From Arthrobacter woluwensis (GTDB lineage: Bacteria > Actinomycetota > Actinomycetes > Actinomycetales > Micrococcaceae), in the NCBI RefSeq assembly GCF_030816155.1, contig NZ_JAUSXR010000001.1, forward strand, positions 496,001 through 560,000: a stretch of DNA of 64,000 nt. The letters run 5' to 3'. This document shows positions 38,698 through 47,680 of the stretch, in pieces (the first letter of the stretch is position 1; each line of letters begins with the position of its first letter). Position numbers and translations under genes: made by a program. The notes beneath the pieces are model-generated. The model did no database searches. It was not told where the DNA came from and worked only from the letters and a program-made list of their open reading frames with translations.

Positions 38698-39717
38698 TCA
38701 GCGCTGTTCTGCGGCCTCGCGCAGGACCTCCGCTATTTCCTCGACGAAACTCTCCATTTCGTCGAGTCCTTCCACCGGGCCGCCGGCCAGATAGCCGTCC
38801 GCCCCCAGGAGCACCGCGGACGGGGAACTCGTCAGGCCGAGCGCCCTCCAGGCGAGGCTCTCGTGGTCATAGAGGACGCCCTCGGCCGTGGGGATGGAGC
38901 GACGGAGCGGCTGGTGCGGCACCGTGCTGAGGATCCTCACGTCGACCTCGGGGAGGCGCTCGCTCCACTCGGCCACCTTGCCGGCCGCCACGTGGCTCGG
39001 TTTGCAGACGCAATTGAAAGCCACCAGGAGCTGGGCCTTGGCCGACGCGAGTTCCCGCAGCGTCTGGACCCCGCCGTCCTCCGACTGCAGCAGGGCTGCT
39101 GGAATCGGGTCGCGGGCGTAGTCCTCGTCCTCGGGATCCGACACATCGGCACTCGTGTCCCCGCTTGGCGTGTGCGGCACGGGGCCGGACTGGTTCTGCC
39201 CCGACCGGGTCACGACCAGGACCGTGAGGGCCACGAGCAGCGCGACGTCGGCGATCCACCAGAGAACCGTGAAGTCGCGGCCGATCACGGAGGGGACGGC
39301 GCCGCCACTGAGGGCCAGCCAGAGCGTGAGAACGCCGAGGAGCACCAGAAGGGAATTCCGGACGAGCGTCTTGACCGAAACACTCTGATCACCGATCCGG
39401 CCGAAGCATCCGCAATTCGGCCGGGGATCGAAGGTCAGGGCACGGGCGATGACCGCCCAATAGGCGATGAACAGTCCCAGCGAGAGAATCGCAGCGACCG
39501 TGAATGTCCCCTGCCACGGGGACAGCAGCAGAACCGCGAGCAGAATTTCGCTCCAGGGCAGCAGCCACGCGAAATAGTCATGGCGCAGAAATCCCGGCAG
39601 GCGGAGTTCCGTCACCACGCTGAGCATGGATTCACGGTCCCGCAGTTTGGCAATCCCGCTCAGGACGAGCACGGCCGCGAGACCGATCGGAGCGAGGACG
39701 AGCGCATCCGGTGTCAA
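38698..39717 (-). CDS. MauE/DoxX-like membrane protein fused to a thioredoxin-like domain
   Basis: 339 residues from TTG 39717, with GGAGGA before it. The N-terminal half (about 1-175) has five or six helices of the MauE type with PNCGCFGRIGDQS between helices. The C-terminal half (about 200-339) resembles MauD/peroxiredoxin-like thioredoxin folds, with ELASAKAQLLVAFNCVCKPS (a C-x-C rather than C-x-x-C) and a cis-Pro-like SSPSAVLL. MauE/MauD help form disulfides in methylamine dehydrogenase. No mau structural genes are here, so it probably supports another exported disulfide protein. Confidence 0.82.
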   Translation of the reverse strand: MTPDALVLAPIGLAAVLVLSGIAKLRDRESMLSVVTELRLPGFLRHDYFAWLLPWSEILLAVLLLSPWQGTFTVAAILSLGLFIAYWAVIARALTFDPRPNCGCFGRIGDQSVSVKTLVRNSLLVLLGVLTLWLALSGGAVPSVIGRDFTVLWWIADVALLVALTVLVVTRSGQNQSGPVPHTPSGDTSADVSDPEDEDYARDPIPAALLQSEDGGVQTLRELASAKAQLLVAFNCVCKPSHVAAGKVAEWSERLPEVDVRILSTVPHQPLRRSIPTAEGVLYDHESLAWRALGLTSSPSAVLLGADGYLAGGPVEGLDEMESFVEEIAEVLREAAEQR

Positions 39718-39776
39718 AGTTCCTCCACTGATTCCTTAGTACGGTTTGCGTGCGTGCGCGATAGCGGTGGAAATGC

Positions 39777-40863
39777 TCAGTTGCCGTTCTTCAGGTTATT
39801 GGCCGCCACGAAATCGGGCATCTTCCCGGCTTTCAGGGCGTCAGCCAGACCGGTCGCCTTGGCGGTGTCCAGGTTCACGATCGACTGCCCGTCAGGGGAC
39901 CAGCCGGTCCCGAGCGTGGGAAGCGTGAACATGACCGTGGTCGACGGCCGGATGTCCTTGAGGTCCAGCGCGAGCTCCCCGGCCTTCTGCCCGGTGAGGG
40001 CAGAGTCGACCGTGATGAACGGGGAGATCTCGTTGACGATCGAGCTGAGGGTTCCCGGGTTGGCGAGGACCTCAGGCTTGGCGATCTTGTTCATCAGGGA
40101 GCGCAGGAAGATCCGCTGGTCGCGCACCCGCTGGTAGTCGCCGTCGTTGAACGCATACCGCTCACGGACGAAGGCCAGAGCGGTGGTCCCGTCCATGTGC
40201 ATGATGCCCTTGGGGTAGTAGACGCCCTTCTTCCCGTACCCGGTCGAAGTGAACGGCACAGGCACGTCCACGTCGACGCCGCCGACCGCGTCGGTGAGCC
40301 CCTTGAAGCCCTCGAAGTCGATGAAGGCCACATGGTCGATCCTCTGTTTGAGGAGACCCTCGACCGTCTGGACGAGGAGCGGCACCCCACCGAAGGCCAG
40401 GGCCGCATTGATCTTCGCCTCACCGTGCCCGGCGATGGGCACCCAAGTGTCACGCATGATCGAGATGAGGTAGGCGTTCTTCCGGTCAGCGGGCAGCGTG
40501 GAACAGCATGAGGCTGTCGGATCGCTGGTCCGAAGCGTTCCCGGCCTCGGCGGTGTCCTTCGTGGCGCCGCGGCTGTCCGAACCTACCAGGAGGATGTTC
40601 ACAGCCGCCTTGTCGCCCACTTTGGTGACGGCGGGCCGCTCACTCTCCGCCGGGAAGGCGGAGGGGAGTTTGGCCGTCTTGGAGTCGAAAGTGTTCATCA
40701 GGCCGGCGATGTAGATGAACGCGGCCATACCGGCCAGCACCACGATCGTGGCGAAGCTGACCAGAGTCCAGAGGGCGACCCGCCTCTTCCGTTTCCGGGG
40801 CGTCGCCGGCGGGACCGCGGTCGAGTCCGCGGAGGATTCCGACGGGAGATCTGTGGGGCTCAT
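39777..40863 (-). pseudogene. LytR-CpsA-Psr (LCP) family wall-polymer ligase, interrupted by a one-base insertion
   Basis: The first frame from ATG 40863 has a cytoplasmic basic lead, one membrane helix (about 30-52) and the LCP start NILLVGSDSRG to DSLMLFH, then meets a stop at 40486. Family sequence resumes one base over as LPADRKNAYLISI then MRDTWVPIAGHG and continues to the stop at 39777, with the usual INAALAFGG, YAFNDGDYQRVRDQRIFLRS and phosphate-binding arginines. Removing one base at 40495-40497 restores a protein of about 361 residues. LCP enzymes attach glycopolymers to peptidoglycan, fitting the exopolysaccharide genes nearby. A sequence error is likely. Confidence 0.88.
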
Positions 40864-40968
40864 GGCTTCCTCGGTGTTGCTCGGGCGGGAAGAGGAGATC
40901 CTCCCGGCGTGATCAGGTGGTCATGTCCTGTAGCCTGCTGAAGTCGTTCTGTCGGAGAAAGGTGTTCC

Positions 40969-41442
40969 ATGACGCGCGGATGGCTGACCTCAGCCCGTGG
41001 GGCGTTCGCCCTGTACATGGTGGCGCTTCTCCTGGTGGTGCTTCTCCCGGCGGATGACGCGCGCCATGTGACCGGATTCGTCTCCGTCATCGCCGATGTC
41101 CTCTCCACGGTTGGGATCCCCCATCAGCCGGCCGAAGTGGCGGTCGAGTTCCTGTCCAACGTCGTGCTGTTCATGCCGTGGGGATTCTTCCTCCGGTTAT
41201 TGAGCCGTCCGGGTTTGCCGAGCTGGGCCGTGGTGCTCAGCGGGGCCGTTCTGTCCACCGCGATCGAGCTCCTGCAGCTGGTGATTCCCGGCCGGGTGAC
41301 GGCTCTGTCTGACGTCATCGCCAACACCCTGGGCACCGTGGCCGGTGTGCTGGTGTTGAAGGTGTTCCTGGCCATCACGTCCCGCCTCAGTGCGCGAGGC
41401 GCCGGCCGAGGCCTGCGGCGATCCGCTGGGTCAACTCACTGA
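40969..41442 (+). CDS. VanZ-like membrane protein
   Basis: 157 residues with four or five hydrophobic helices and the VanZ pattern: EFLSNVVLFMPWGFFLRLLS, then STAIELLQLVIPGRVTALSD and VIANTLGTVAGV. The role of VanZ-like proteins is poorly known; in Gram-positives they modulate sensitivity to wall-acting agents. The 3' end overlaps the convergent phosphatase gene by 56 bp. Confidence 0.9.
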   Translation: MTRGWLTSARGAFALYMVALLLVVLLPADDARHVTGFVSVIADVLSTVGIPHQPAEVAVEFLSNVVLFMPWGFFLRLLSRPGLPSWAVVLSGAVLSTAIELLQLVIPGRVTALSDVIANTLGTVAGVLVLKVFLAITSRLSARGAGRGLRRSAGSTH

Positions 41443-42028
41443 TCTGGCGTCCCACCGCACGATGCACGTCTTCCGGCTTGTTGATCGGGTCCTGCACATC
41501 GTCCTCCGCTGAGAGCGGTGCCAGATGACGGGACGACGACGCCGTGCGCACCACGCCGCTCAGGACTGAGCCGGCCGCCGCTTCCGTCGGCTGACCCCAC
41601 AGCGGTACGTCGGTCGCCGTCGCGCCGTCCTCCGCGGGCGGCAACGCCTCAAGGATCCGGCCGAACTCCGCCAGGGTGAACGTCCGCTGCGCGGCGGTGG
41701 GGTAGCGCTTGACCAGGTCGTCGCGCTGGCCCCGGGTCATGGTCAGCACCAAGTCCGAGGCCCCCACGATTTCCGCCGAGATCTGACGCCCGACGGCCCC
41801 CGAGGGATCACCCCCGTATTCCTGGGACAGGGCGGCGGGCCACGGCTCCATGGGCGCACCCACCACAGCCTGGAGACCGGCGCTGAGCAGTTCGAAATCG
41901 CTCAGGCCGGTCTGGGCCAGGCGAGCCCTCAGCAGCTGTTCGGCCAGGGGCGAGCGGCAGATGTTGCCGATGCACACGGTCAGAACGGTCGACGGCGGCT
42001 TCCGGGCGGAGGCGGCGGAACGGGACAT
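41387..42028 (-). CDS. Low-molecular-weight protein-tyrosine phosphatase
   Basis: 213 residues. The catalytic P-loop is C19-IGNICR25-S26, and the general-acid segment is in DDVQDPINKP near the C-terminus. It is longer than the usual ~150 residues because of a ~50-residue insert before the DP loop. The start overlaps the stop of the BY-kinase gene (TGATG), so the two are co-translated. It should dephosphorylate the kinase and related polysaccharide proteins (Wzb role). Confidence 0.93.
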   Translation of the reverse strand: MSRSAASARKPPSTVLTVCIGNICRSPLAEQLLRARLAQTGLSDFELLSAGLQAVVGAPMEPWPAALSQEYGGDPSGAVGRQISAEIVGASDLVLTMTRGQRDDLVKRYPTAAQRTFTLAEFGRILEALPPAEDGATATDVPLWGQPTEAAAGSVLSGVVRTASSSRHLAPLSAEDDVQDPINKPEDVHRAVGRQISELTQRIAAGLGRRLAH

Positions 42029-43557
42029 CAGGCCCTGCTACGGTCCCGACGGCGCATGTGGCGCTGCGGCTCGAGCTCCACCGGCTCGGTCTCGCTCACC
42101 GGGGTGGACTCGGTGGCCGGCACGTGGCTCGCGCGGGGCGACTTGTCGCCGGCGTCCTTGCGGTTGTAGTACGTGTAGTACTGGTAGCCGTAGCCGGCGC
42201 CCGAGGCGGACTTGCGGGGCACGCCGTTGATGATGATGCCGAGCGGACGGCCCTTGACGCGCTCCAGGTTCTGGAGGGCGCGCTTGAGTTCGTCGTAGGT
42301 GCTCTTCCCGGAGCGCGTGACCACGAGGGCGCCGTCCGTCTGGGCCGTCAGGATGGCGGCGTCGGTGACGGGGAGCAGCGGGGGAGCATCGATCAGGACG
42401 ATCGCGTGCTTGGCGATGTCCTGCAGCATCTTCTGCATGACGTTGGAGCCGAGCAGCTCGCTGGGGTTCGGCGGAACGGAGCCCGCGCCGAGGACGTAGA
42501 GGTTGCCGCTCTCGCCCCAGGGCTGCAGAACCTCGTTCAGGTTCGCACGGCCGATCAGCACGTCGGTGAGGCCGATCGTGGTGAGAAGGCCGAACGTCTT
42601 GGCCACCGTGGGGCGGCGGAGGTCGCCGTCGACCACGACGACGCGCTGGCCGGAAGCCGCGATGGTCTGGGCGAGGTTCGCCACTACGGTGGTCTTGCCC
42701 TCGCCCGGCAGGGCCGAGCTGACCACGATGATGCGCGGCGGGTTGTCCACATCCATGAACTGGAGGTTGGTGCGCAGCTCACGGATGGCTTCCGCGACGG
42801 CATGGTCCTGCTGGCTCGTGTTGTCCAGGTCGTTGCCGCCGTGTGAAGCGACGATGCGGTGCGTGCTGTCGAAGTCCTTGTTGAAGGGGACCGTGCCGAT
42901 CACGGACAGCCCGGTCTCTGCCTCCACCTGCACGGCGGAGCGGACGCGGCGGTCGAAGACGTTTCGCAGGAACGCATACAGGATCGCCACGATGAAACCT
43001 GCGGCGAGACCGATGATCAGTGCCAGCTTCGTGTTGGGTGAGGTCGGGGAGGTGGGCAATTGTGCCGAGTCCAGCGACTGAAAGACGACGATCGACTTTT
43101 CCTTGGAGGTTCCGCCGGCATTCTCAATCTGGGCGACCTGCTGTCCTACAGCTTTCACCCAGGCTTCGGCAAGATCACGGGCGCCTTCGGGCGTGTTCGC
43201 TTCAGCTGTGAACTTCAGCGTCGCCGTATCCAGCGGATTTTGTGCGGAAATTCGACCGATGAGCTGCTCCGGAGCGATGTCCTTGAGCTTCAGATCGGTG
43301 ATCACTCGCTCGGCGACGGTCCTGGACTTGGCGACATCCAAATAGGACTTCGCGCGGGACTTGGAGTAGCTTTCGCCTGCCATGGCAGTGCCGATGTCTT
43401 TGTTCACACCGATCGAAACGATGCCGCTGGCATCGGCGCTGTACACCTTGGGCTGCAGCAGACTCCAGCCGAACGCCACCAGGACGCCCAGAACCGTGAT
43501 GCCGAGGACGGAAACCCAGTGTGCCCTGAGAATTTTCCAGTAATCGGTCAGCTCCAT
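42028..43557 (-). CDS. Wzz/BY-kinase: polysaccharide co-polymerase fused to a bacterial tyrosine kinase
   Basis: 509 residues from ATG 43557 (AGGGG eight bases upstream; ATG 43563 is possible). An N-terminal Wzz domain lies between helices at about 16-36 and 178-198. The cytoplasmic kinase has Walker A ALPGEGKTT (282-290), Walker A' VVVVDGDLRRP and Walker B VLIDAPPL. A tyrosine cluster GYGYQYYTYY (455-464) is the likely autophosphorylation site. It controls chain length and export of exopolysaccharide together with the phosphatase encoded next to it. Confidence 0.94.
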   Translation of the reverse strand: MELTDYWKILRAHWVSVLGITVLGVLVAFGWSLLQPKVYSADASGIVSIGVNKDIGTAMAGESYSKSRAKSYLDVAKSRTVAERVITDLKLKDIAPEQLIGRISAQNPLDTATLKFTAEANTPEGARDLAEAWVKAVGQQVAQIENAGGTSKEKSIVVFQSLDSAQLPTSPTSPNTKLALIIGLAAGFIVAILYAFLRNVFDRRVRSAVQVEAETGLSVIGTVPFNKDFDSTHRIVASHGGNDLDNTSQQDHAVAEAIRELRTNLQFMDVDNPPRIIVVSSALPGEGKTTVVANLAQTIAASGQRVVVVDGDLRRPTVAKTFGLLTTIGLTDVLIGRANLNEVLQPWGESGNLYVLGAGSVPPNPSELLGSNVMQKMLQDIAKHAIVLIDAPPLLPVTDAAILTAQTDGALVVTRSGKSTYDELKRALQNLERVKGRPLGIIINGVPRKSASGAGYGYQYYTYYNRKDAGDKSPRASHVPATESTPVSETEPVELEPQRHMRRRDRSRA

Positions 43558-43771
43558 GTACATATCCCCTTGGTGGTGCGGTGAAGAAAGAGTCCCAGCG
43601 CCAGTGCAGAGGCCTGGCATCCTGAACATCCTAGCGCGTGGATCTAAAGTGTTACTCAATAACTTGTGGTTGACATTGGTGTCGCAAGCTAGAGGCGAAA
43701 ATCGCCCGGAGCTGACGGCAAAGCGATGTGCGGTCGGCGAATGGTTTGTGGTCCGCCTGGTGGGGGGAATT

Positions 43772-44662
43772 GTGGAACGGCATGATGTTCTGGCGAGCCG
43801 GTCAGAGCCGGGTGGGTCGCCGTCGTTTGACAGCGGAAAGCCCGACGCGGGTGATGTCGCGGAGTGTGTGGTGGGGGAAATCGTTCTCAGTCACATCGAG
43901 GGCGAGCTTTCGGCTCTGGTTTTCCCCGCAGAGTGGGTGGACCTCTTCTATGTGAACCGAGCAGTCGTCGTGAATCCGGTGGACGGGACGTCGAGGGAGC
44001 GGAGTGACGCCTTGCTGGTCGTTCCCGGTGGGGCCGAGGTGAGATCCCCGTTTCGTAACCACGGCGACGTCGACCGGATCCGGCTGTCCCGGAGCACGGC
44101 GGAGACGTTCGCTCCGCACGCACTGTCCGGTGTTCAGTTCTTCCCGGCTCTGACCAGGCTCGACAGAGCGACCCACAGTTTCATCCGCGCGATGATGGGA
44201 CATCCGGTAGAGCATCGGAGATCTTCCATCGAGGACTATGCCTCGGAGCAGATCGTCCTGGAACTGGCCGGAAGCGTGCTGCTGGAACACTGCGGCTCCT
44301 CTTGGGCGCCGGGATCGGCGTCCTCCGCGTTGCGCGATGAGGCCATGGCCGTGATCGCTCAGCGGTGCGCTGACAAGCAGCTGAATCCCGAGGCCGTGGC
44401 GAAGGCCGTGCAATCGTCTCTGCGCAGGGTTCAGGCATCCTTTGCGGAGGTCGGAAATTCCATTGCTGCAGAGATCCGGCGCCAGCGGGGCCGGTTGGCG
44501 AAAAACCTGTTGACGGATTCCCGCTACGACGTGCTGAGCGTGCAGCAGATCGCGGAACAGACCGGCTTTGGCACCACGGCCGCTCTTCGGCGGGCGCTGG
44601 ATGAACTCTATGGCTGCGGACCGCGCGAAATGCGTGAAGGGCGTGCCCCTCTCTCGGAATAA
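43772..44662 (+). CDS. AraC-family transcriptional regulator
   Basis: 296 residues from GTG 43772, which has GGGGGG five bases upstream; the frame stays open up to 43556, so an earlier start such as GTG 43679 is possible. The C-terminal helix-turn-helix pair is recognisable: VLSVQQIAEQTGFGTTAALR and a final LYGCGPREMREG. The N-terminal half resembles the AraC_binding_2 type (FRNHGDVDRIRLSRSTA). It is divergent from the BY-kinase and may control the polysaccharide genes; an inverted repeat GTTACTCAATAAC near 43650 could be its site. Confidence 0.78.
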   Translation: MERHDVLASRSEPGGSPSFDSGKPDAGDVAECVVGEIVLSHIEGELSALVFPAEWVDLFYVNRAVVVNPVDGTSRERSDALLVVPGGAEVRSPFRNHGDVDRIRLSRSTAETFAPHALSGVQFFPALTRLDRATHSFIRAMMGHPVEHRRSSIEDYASEQIVLELAGSVLLEHCGSSWAPGSASSALRDEAMAVIAQRCADKQLNPEAVAKAVQSSLRRVQASFAEVGNSIAAEIRRQRGRLAKNLLTDSRYDVLSVQQIAEQTGFGTTAALRRALDELYGCGPREMREGRAPLSE

Positions 44663-44936
44663 GTCCGCTTTAATATCCGAGAGGAGGCTCCCGAAAACGT
44701 TCTCTTGAAGGTGGCGTATGCCCCTCGACCTCGAACGATGAAGGGTAAAGCAAGGTCGCAGAGATCGCCATAAAGCACGTTTCGCGCAGATCTTGTGTCG
44801 TTAAGCGCCAACTTTCCCGGAATGGCGTTCGGGCCCTCAAGCCCGTGGTTAGGCTCTCAATCACCAGGGGGGAACCAGCATTCGCAAGGTTCCGTTGCCC
44901 ACAGACTTTTGTCGTGATTCGAAACATTGAGGAACC

Positions 44937-45437
44937 ATGAGCGAACTTAAGCTTTCCAACTCCGCCAGCCGTCGCGCCGTCGTCAAGGGCGCCGCGTGGT
45001 CCGTGCCCGTCATCGCCGCTGCTGTCGCCGCTCCGGCCGCCAGCGCGTCCACTTCCGAACTGGGCGCCCTGGCGCTGAACGGCACCTGTGGTGTGCTCGG
45101 TGTTCTCGGCCCGGGTTTCACTCTGACCGCCTCCGCCACCGCTCCGATTCCGGCCGGTACCGTCATCACCATCTCCGGTTCGGGCGTCGCCAACATCGGC
45201 GTCTTCAGCGTCACCGGTGGCGTGGCCACGGTGAACGTCCTGAGCGGCACCAGCCGTCAGATCACGCTGACCGCTCCGCTCGCGGCTGGCACCACGCTCA
45301 ACCTGCGCACCACCCTGTCACTCACCGTCGCCTTCGGCCTGAACGCCACCGTCGCCCTGCCCAGTGGCTACACCGCCACCGGCGGAAAGCTCACCGGTTC
45401 GGTCAACTCCACGCTGGTGCTCTGCAGCGCAGCCTGA
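44937..45437 (+). CDS. Tat-exported small protein, family unknown
   Basis: 166 residues. The signal ASRRAVVKGAAWSVPVIAAA has twin arginines, a hydrophobic core and an AASAS cleavage region near residue 38. The mature ~125 residues are Thr/Ala/Val/Leu-rich, beta-rich and nearly neutral, with two cysteines (NGTCGV and VLCSAA) that may pair. No known domain is recognised. It is followed by an HPr-kinase-like/PqqD gene and signal peptidase I, and lies inside the polysaccharide region. Confidence 0.8.
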   Translation: MSELKLSNSASRRAVVKGAAWSVPVIAAAVAAPAASASTSELGALALNGTCGVLGVLGPGFTLTASATAPIPAGTVITISGSGVANIGVFSVTGGVATVNVLSGTSRQITLTAPLAAGTTLNLRTTLSLTVAFGLNATVALPSGYTATGGKLTGSVNSTLVLCSAA

Positions 45438-45556
45438 TCATTCCCCTCATCGGAGGGGCTGGCGGAATGCCCGGGGCCACCACCTCGCCGGCACCGGCTT
45501 TCAGGCCGGTCGGACGAGGAACGCGAGGGCAGGAACCTTTCGTCCACCTGCATCGT

Positions 45557-45588
45557 GAAACGCGTCAGCAATTCTGCTGGCGCGTTTC
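45557..45588 (+). terminator. Hairpin between exported protein and HPrK-like gene
   Basis: 14-bp stem GAAACGCGTCAGCA with its complement (one G-T wobble) and an ATTC loop, about 120 bp after the exported-protein stop. There is no T tract; it may be a terminator. Confidence 0.55.
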
Positions 45589-45685
45589 GCGCTTCCTGGG
45601 GAGTGAACTAGGGTATTCGGAGGGGTCGACGACATTGTCGTATGGCATGACTTTTGGTTGAAGAAATCATTGGTGTGGGGGGAAA

Positions 45686-46810
45686 TTGCAGTCCGACGAC
45701 ATTCTCGTGAATGCCTTGGGTGGAGTGGTGCGGGTGCGCCTGGACTATTCGGCCCATTCCCTCGATGAGACGCGCCTCCAGGCCCTGCGGGATCCGTGGG
45801 TCGATGCCGGTGCGGATGACCATGACGTGATGTCGGGAGCGACCGATGTCTTCGAGCTCAGCTGGCCCTTTCCTGACGAGGAGAACCTGGGTCGCTCGAT
45901 CGCGGACCTCTCCACCCATGCGACGCTCGCCGCGATCGAAGGCCGCCGGGGCCGGCTGTTGATGCTCCACGCGGCCGGAGTGGCGGATGAGGACGGGCGG
46001 GTTCTCGCCTTCATCGGGCCCTCGGGCCGTGGGAAGACCACTCTCGCCCGCACACTCGGACAGCACTATTCGTATGTCACGGACGAGACCGTGGGCATCG
46101 AGCCCGACGGCACGGTCCATTCCTACCGGAAGCCCCTTTCCATCATCCGCGAAGGGGAAGCGCACAAGGAGCAGGTCGCTCCGTCGCTCCTCGGCCTCAA
46201 GGAACTGCCCGGGACCGGCTTGCGCCTGGCCGGCCTGGTCCTGGTGTCCCGGGTGCCGGATCTGCAGGGCCCGCCTGAGATCACCACGCTGGAACTGTGC
46301 GAGGCTCTTGCGGCGATAGTCCCCGAAGTCAGTTACCTCGCGGACCTCGAGGAACCCCTCCAGATGATGGCGCGGCTGGTGGACCGCTGCGGCGCCATCC
46401 GTCAGGTCACCTATCGGGAGGCCTCGGATGTGCCGCCCCTGGTTCCACAGCTTCTCACTGCAAGCCCGTCTGAGACGTGGGAACCCGTCCTTCCGGTCCA
46501 GGATCCTCCTGGCGCCCACAGCTCTCTGCACGAGGTGACCTACGTGCCGGAGCCGGTGCTGGACGCGGTCGAAGCCTCCGGGCAGACGGCCATCATCGAC
46601 ACGAGCCGGGTGGTGCACATCCTCGACGGCGTCGGGCCGGTCATCTGGCGCTCACTGTGCGCGGGTGGGGACTTCGAGAAGATCGCCCACGACGTCGAGG
46701 CGATGTTCGGCACCCCGCCGGACCGAGGCCTGGAAGAAGCGGTCAGCGGTGTTCTGCGCGCTCTGGCGGATGCGGGGCTCCTTCGCCGGATCCCCGATCG
46801 GGCGGCATGA
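45686..46810 (+). CDS. HPr kinase-like ATPase fused to a PqqD-like domain
   Basis: 374 residues from TTG 45686, with GGGGGGAAA before it. The central part (about 85-230) resembles HPr kinase-like P-loop proteins: LLMLHAAGVA, then Walker A GPSGRGKTT (111-119) and YVTDETVGI with an acidic pair. The last ~85 residues fit PqqD: VVHILDGVGPVIWRSLCAGG then DVEAMFGTP and SGVLRALADAGLL. Such kinases occur in lasso-peptide and polysaccharide loci; PqqD domains grip peptide leaders. Target unknown. It overlaps signal peptidase I by four bases. Confidence 0.78.
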   Translation: MQSDDILVNALGGVVRVRLDYSAHSLDETRLQALRDPWVDAGADDHDVMSGATDVFELSWPFPDEENLGRSIADLSTHATLAAIEGRRGRLLMLHAAGVADEDGRVLAFIGPSGRGKTTLARTLGQHYSYVTDETVGIEPDGTVHSYRKPLSIIREGEAHKEQVAPSLLGLKELPGTGLRLAGLVLVSRVPDLQGPPEITTLELCEALAAIVPEVSYLADLEEPLQMMARLVDRCGAIRQVTYREASDVPPLVPQLLTASPSETWEPVLPVQDPPGAHSSLHEVTYVPEPVLDAVEASGQTAIIDTSRVVHILDGVGPVIWRSLCAGGDFEKIAHDVEAMFGTPPDRGLEEAVSGVLRALADAGLLRRIPDRAA

Positions 46811-47577
46811 GCACCGGAGCAGCGGGCGCACCTCAGCCCGAGCCGCGCCCGACGACGCCGGACGGCAGCGAAGGCGGGGCGCAGGCGCCGGGGGGTGGAC
46901 GCCGTCGTCGTCCTCTTCACAAATCCTTGTGGTTCCAGATCCTCCTCGCCGTGGTGGCGGTGGCACTCGTCCAGGGATTCCTGGTCAAGGTGTACCAGGT
47001 CCCCTCCGGTTCGATGGAGAACACCCTCAACGTGGGGGACCGGTTGCTCGTCAACCGGGTCGCGTACGCCGGCTCGTCGCCTGAGAGGGGCGACGTGGTG
47101 GTCTTCCGCAAGCCCGCCTCCTGGGGTCCCCAGAGTGAGCACGGCGCCCTGCGCACAGCCGTCGGCTGGTTCGGGGATCTGACGGGGATCGGCCCGGGCA
47201 ACACGGAGTACATGGTCAAGCGCGTGATCGGGGTGCCCGGTGACACCGTCGCCTGCTGCGATGCGCAGGGCAAGGTGACCGTGAACGGCGCCGCGATCGA
47301 CGAACCGTACATCTATCAGGATTTCCCGTGGATTGACGGGACCTCGACCTGCACAGGCGCGCAACGGACGGCACGGTGTTTCCGGTCTGTCACGCTCGGG
47401 CCCGACGAGTACCTGCTGCTGGGCGACCACCGCTCCAATTCGTCGGATTCGGTGATCTCCTGCCGCAACGCCGCGGCCACGCCAGGGTGCGCCCGCACGG
47501 CGTCCCGCGAGGAGATCATCGGCCGTGTGGACTGGTTCCTGTTCCCGTTCAGCAAGTGGGGTAAAGGCGTTGGGTGA
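46807..47577 (+). CDS. lepB: Signal peptidase I
   Basis: 256 residues from ATG 46807. A ~40-residue cytoplasmic lead rich in Pro/Gly/Arg precedes one membrane helix (about 41-60). Catalytic Ser69 lies in PSGSMENTL and Lys138 in YMVKRVIGVPGD; box E is LLGDHRSNSSDS. It cleaves signal peptides on the outer face of the membrane. It is translationally coupled to the HPr-kinase-like/PqqD gene, an unusual partner for lepB, and may serve exported proteins of this locus. Confidence 0.93.
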   Translation: MSTGAAGAPQPEPRPTTPDGSEGGAQAPGGGRRRRPLHKSLWFQILLAVVAVALVQGFLVKVYQVPSGSMENTLNVGDRLLVNRVAYAGSSPERGDVVVFRKPASWGPQSEHGALRTAVGWFGDLTGIGPGNTEYMVKRVIGVPGDTVACCDAQGKVTVNGAAIDEPYIYQDFPWIDGTSTCTGAQRTARCFRSVTLGPDEYLLLGDHRSNSSDSVISCRNAAATPGCARTASREEIIGRVDWFLFPFSKWGKGVG

Positions 47578-47680
47578 AAAGACCCGGACCAGCTGCTCGA
47601 CAGCAAGGCGTTCCGATCCATTCCGGACATCGTGGAAGCAGTCAGAGATCGTTGCGAGTTCTCCGTGGCCCGAAGGATGA

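Noticed and set aside
44663..44936. Possible small peptide precursor for the HPrK-PqqD protein
   Set aside because: No short ORF with a convincing ribosome site and leader/core pattern was found in this gap or in 45438-45685.
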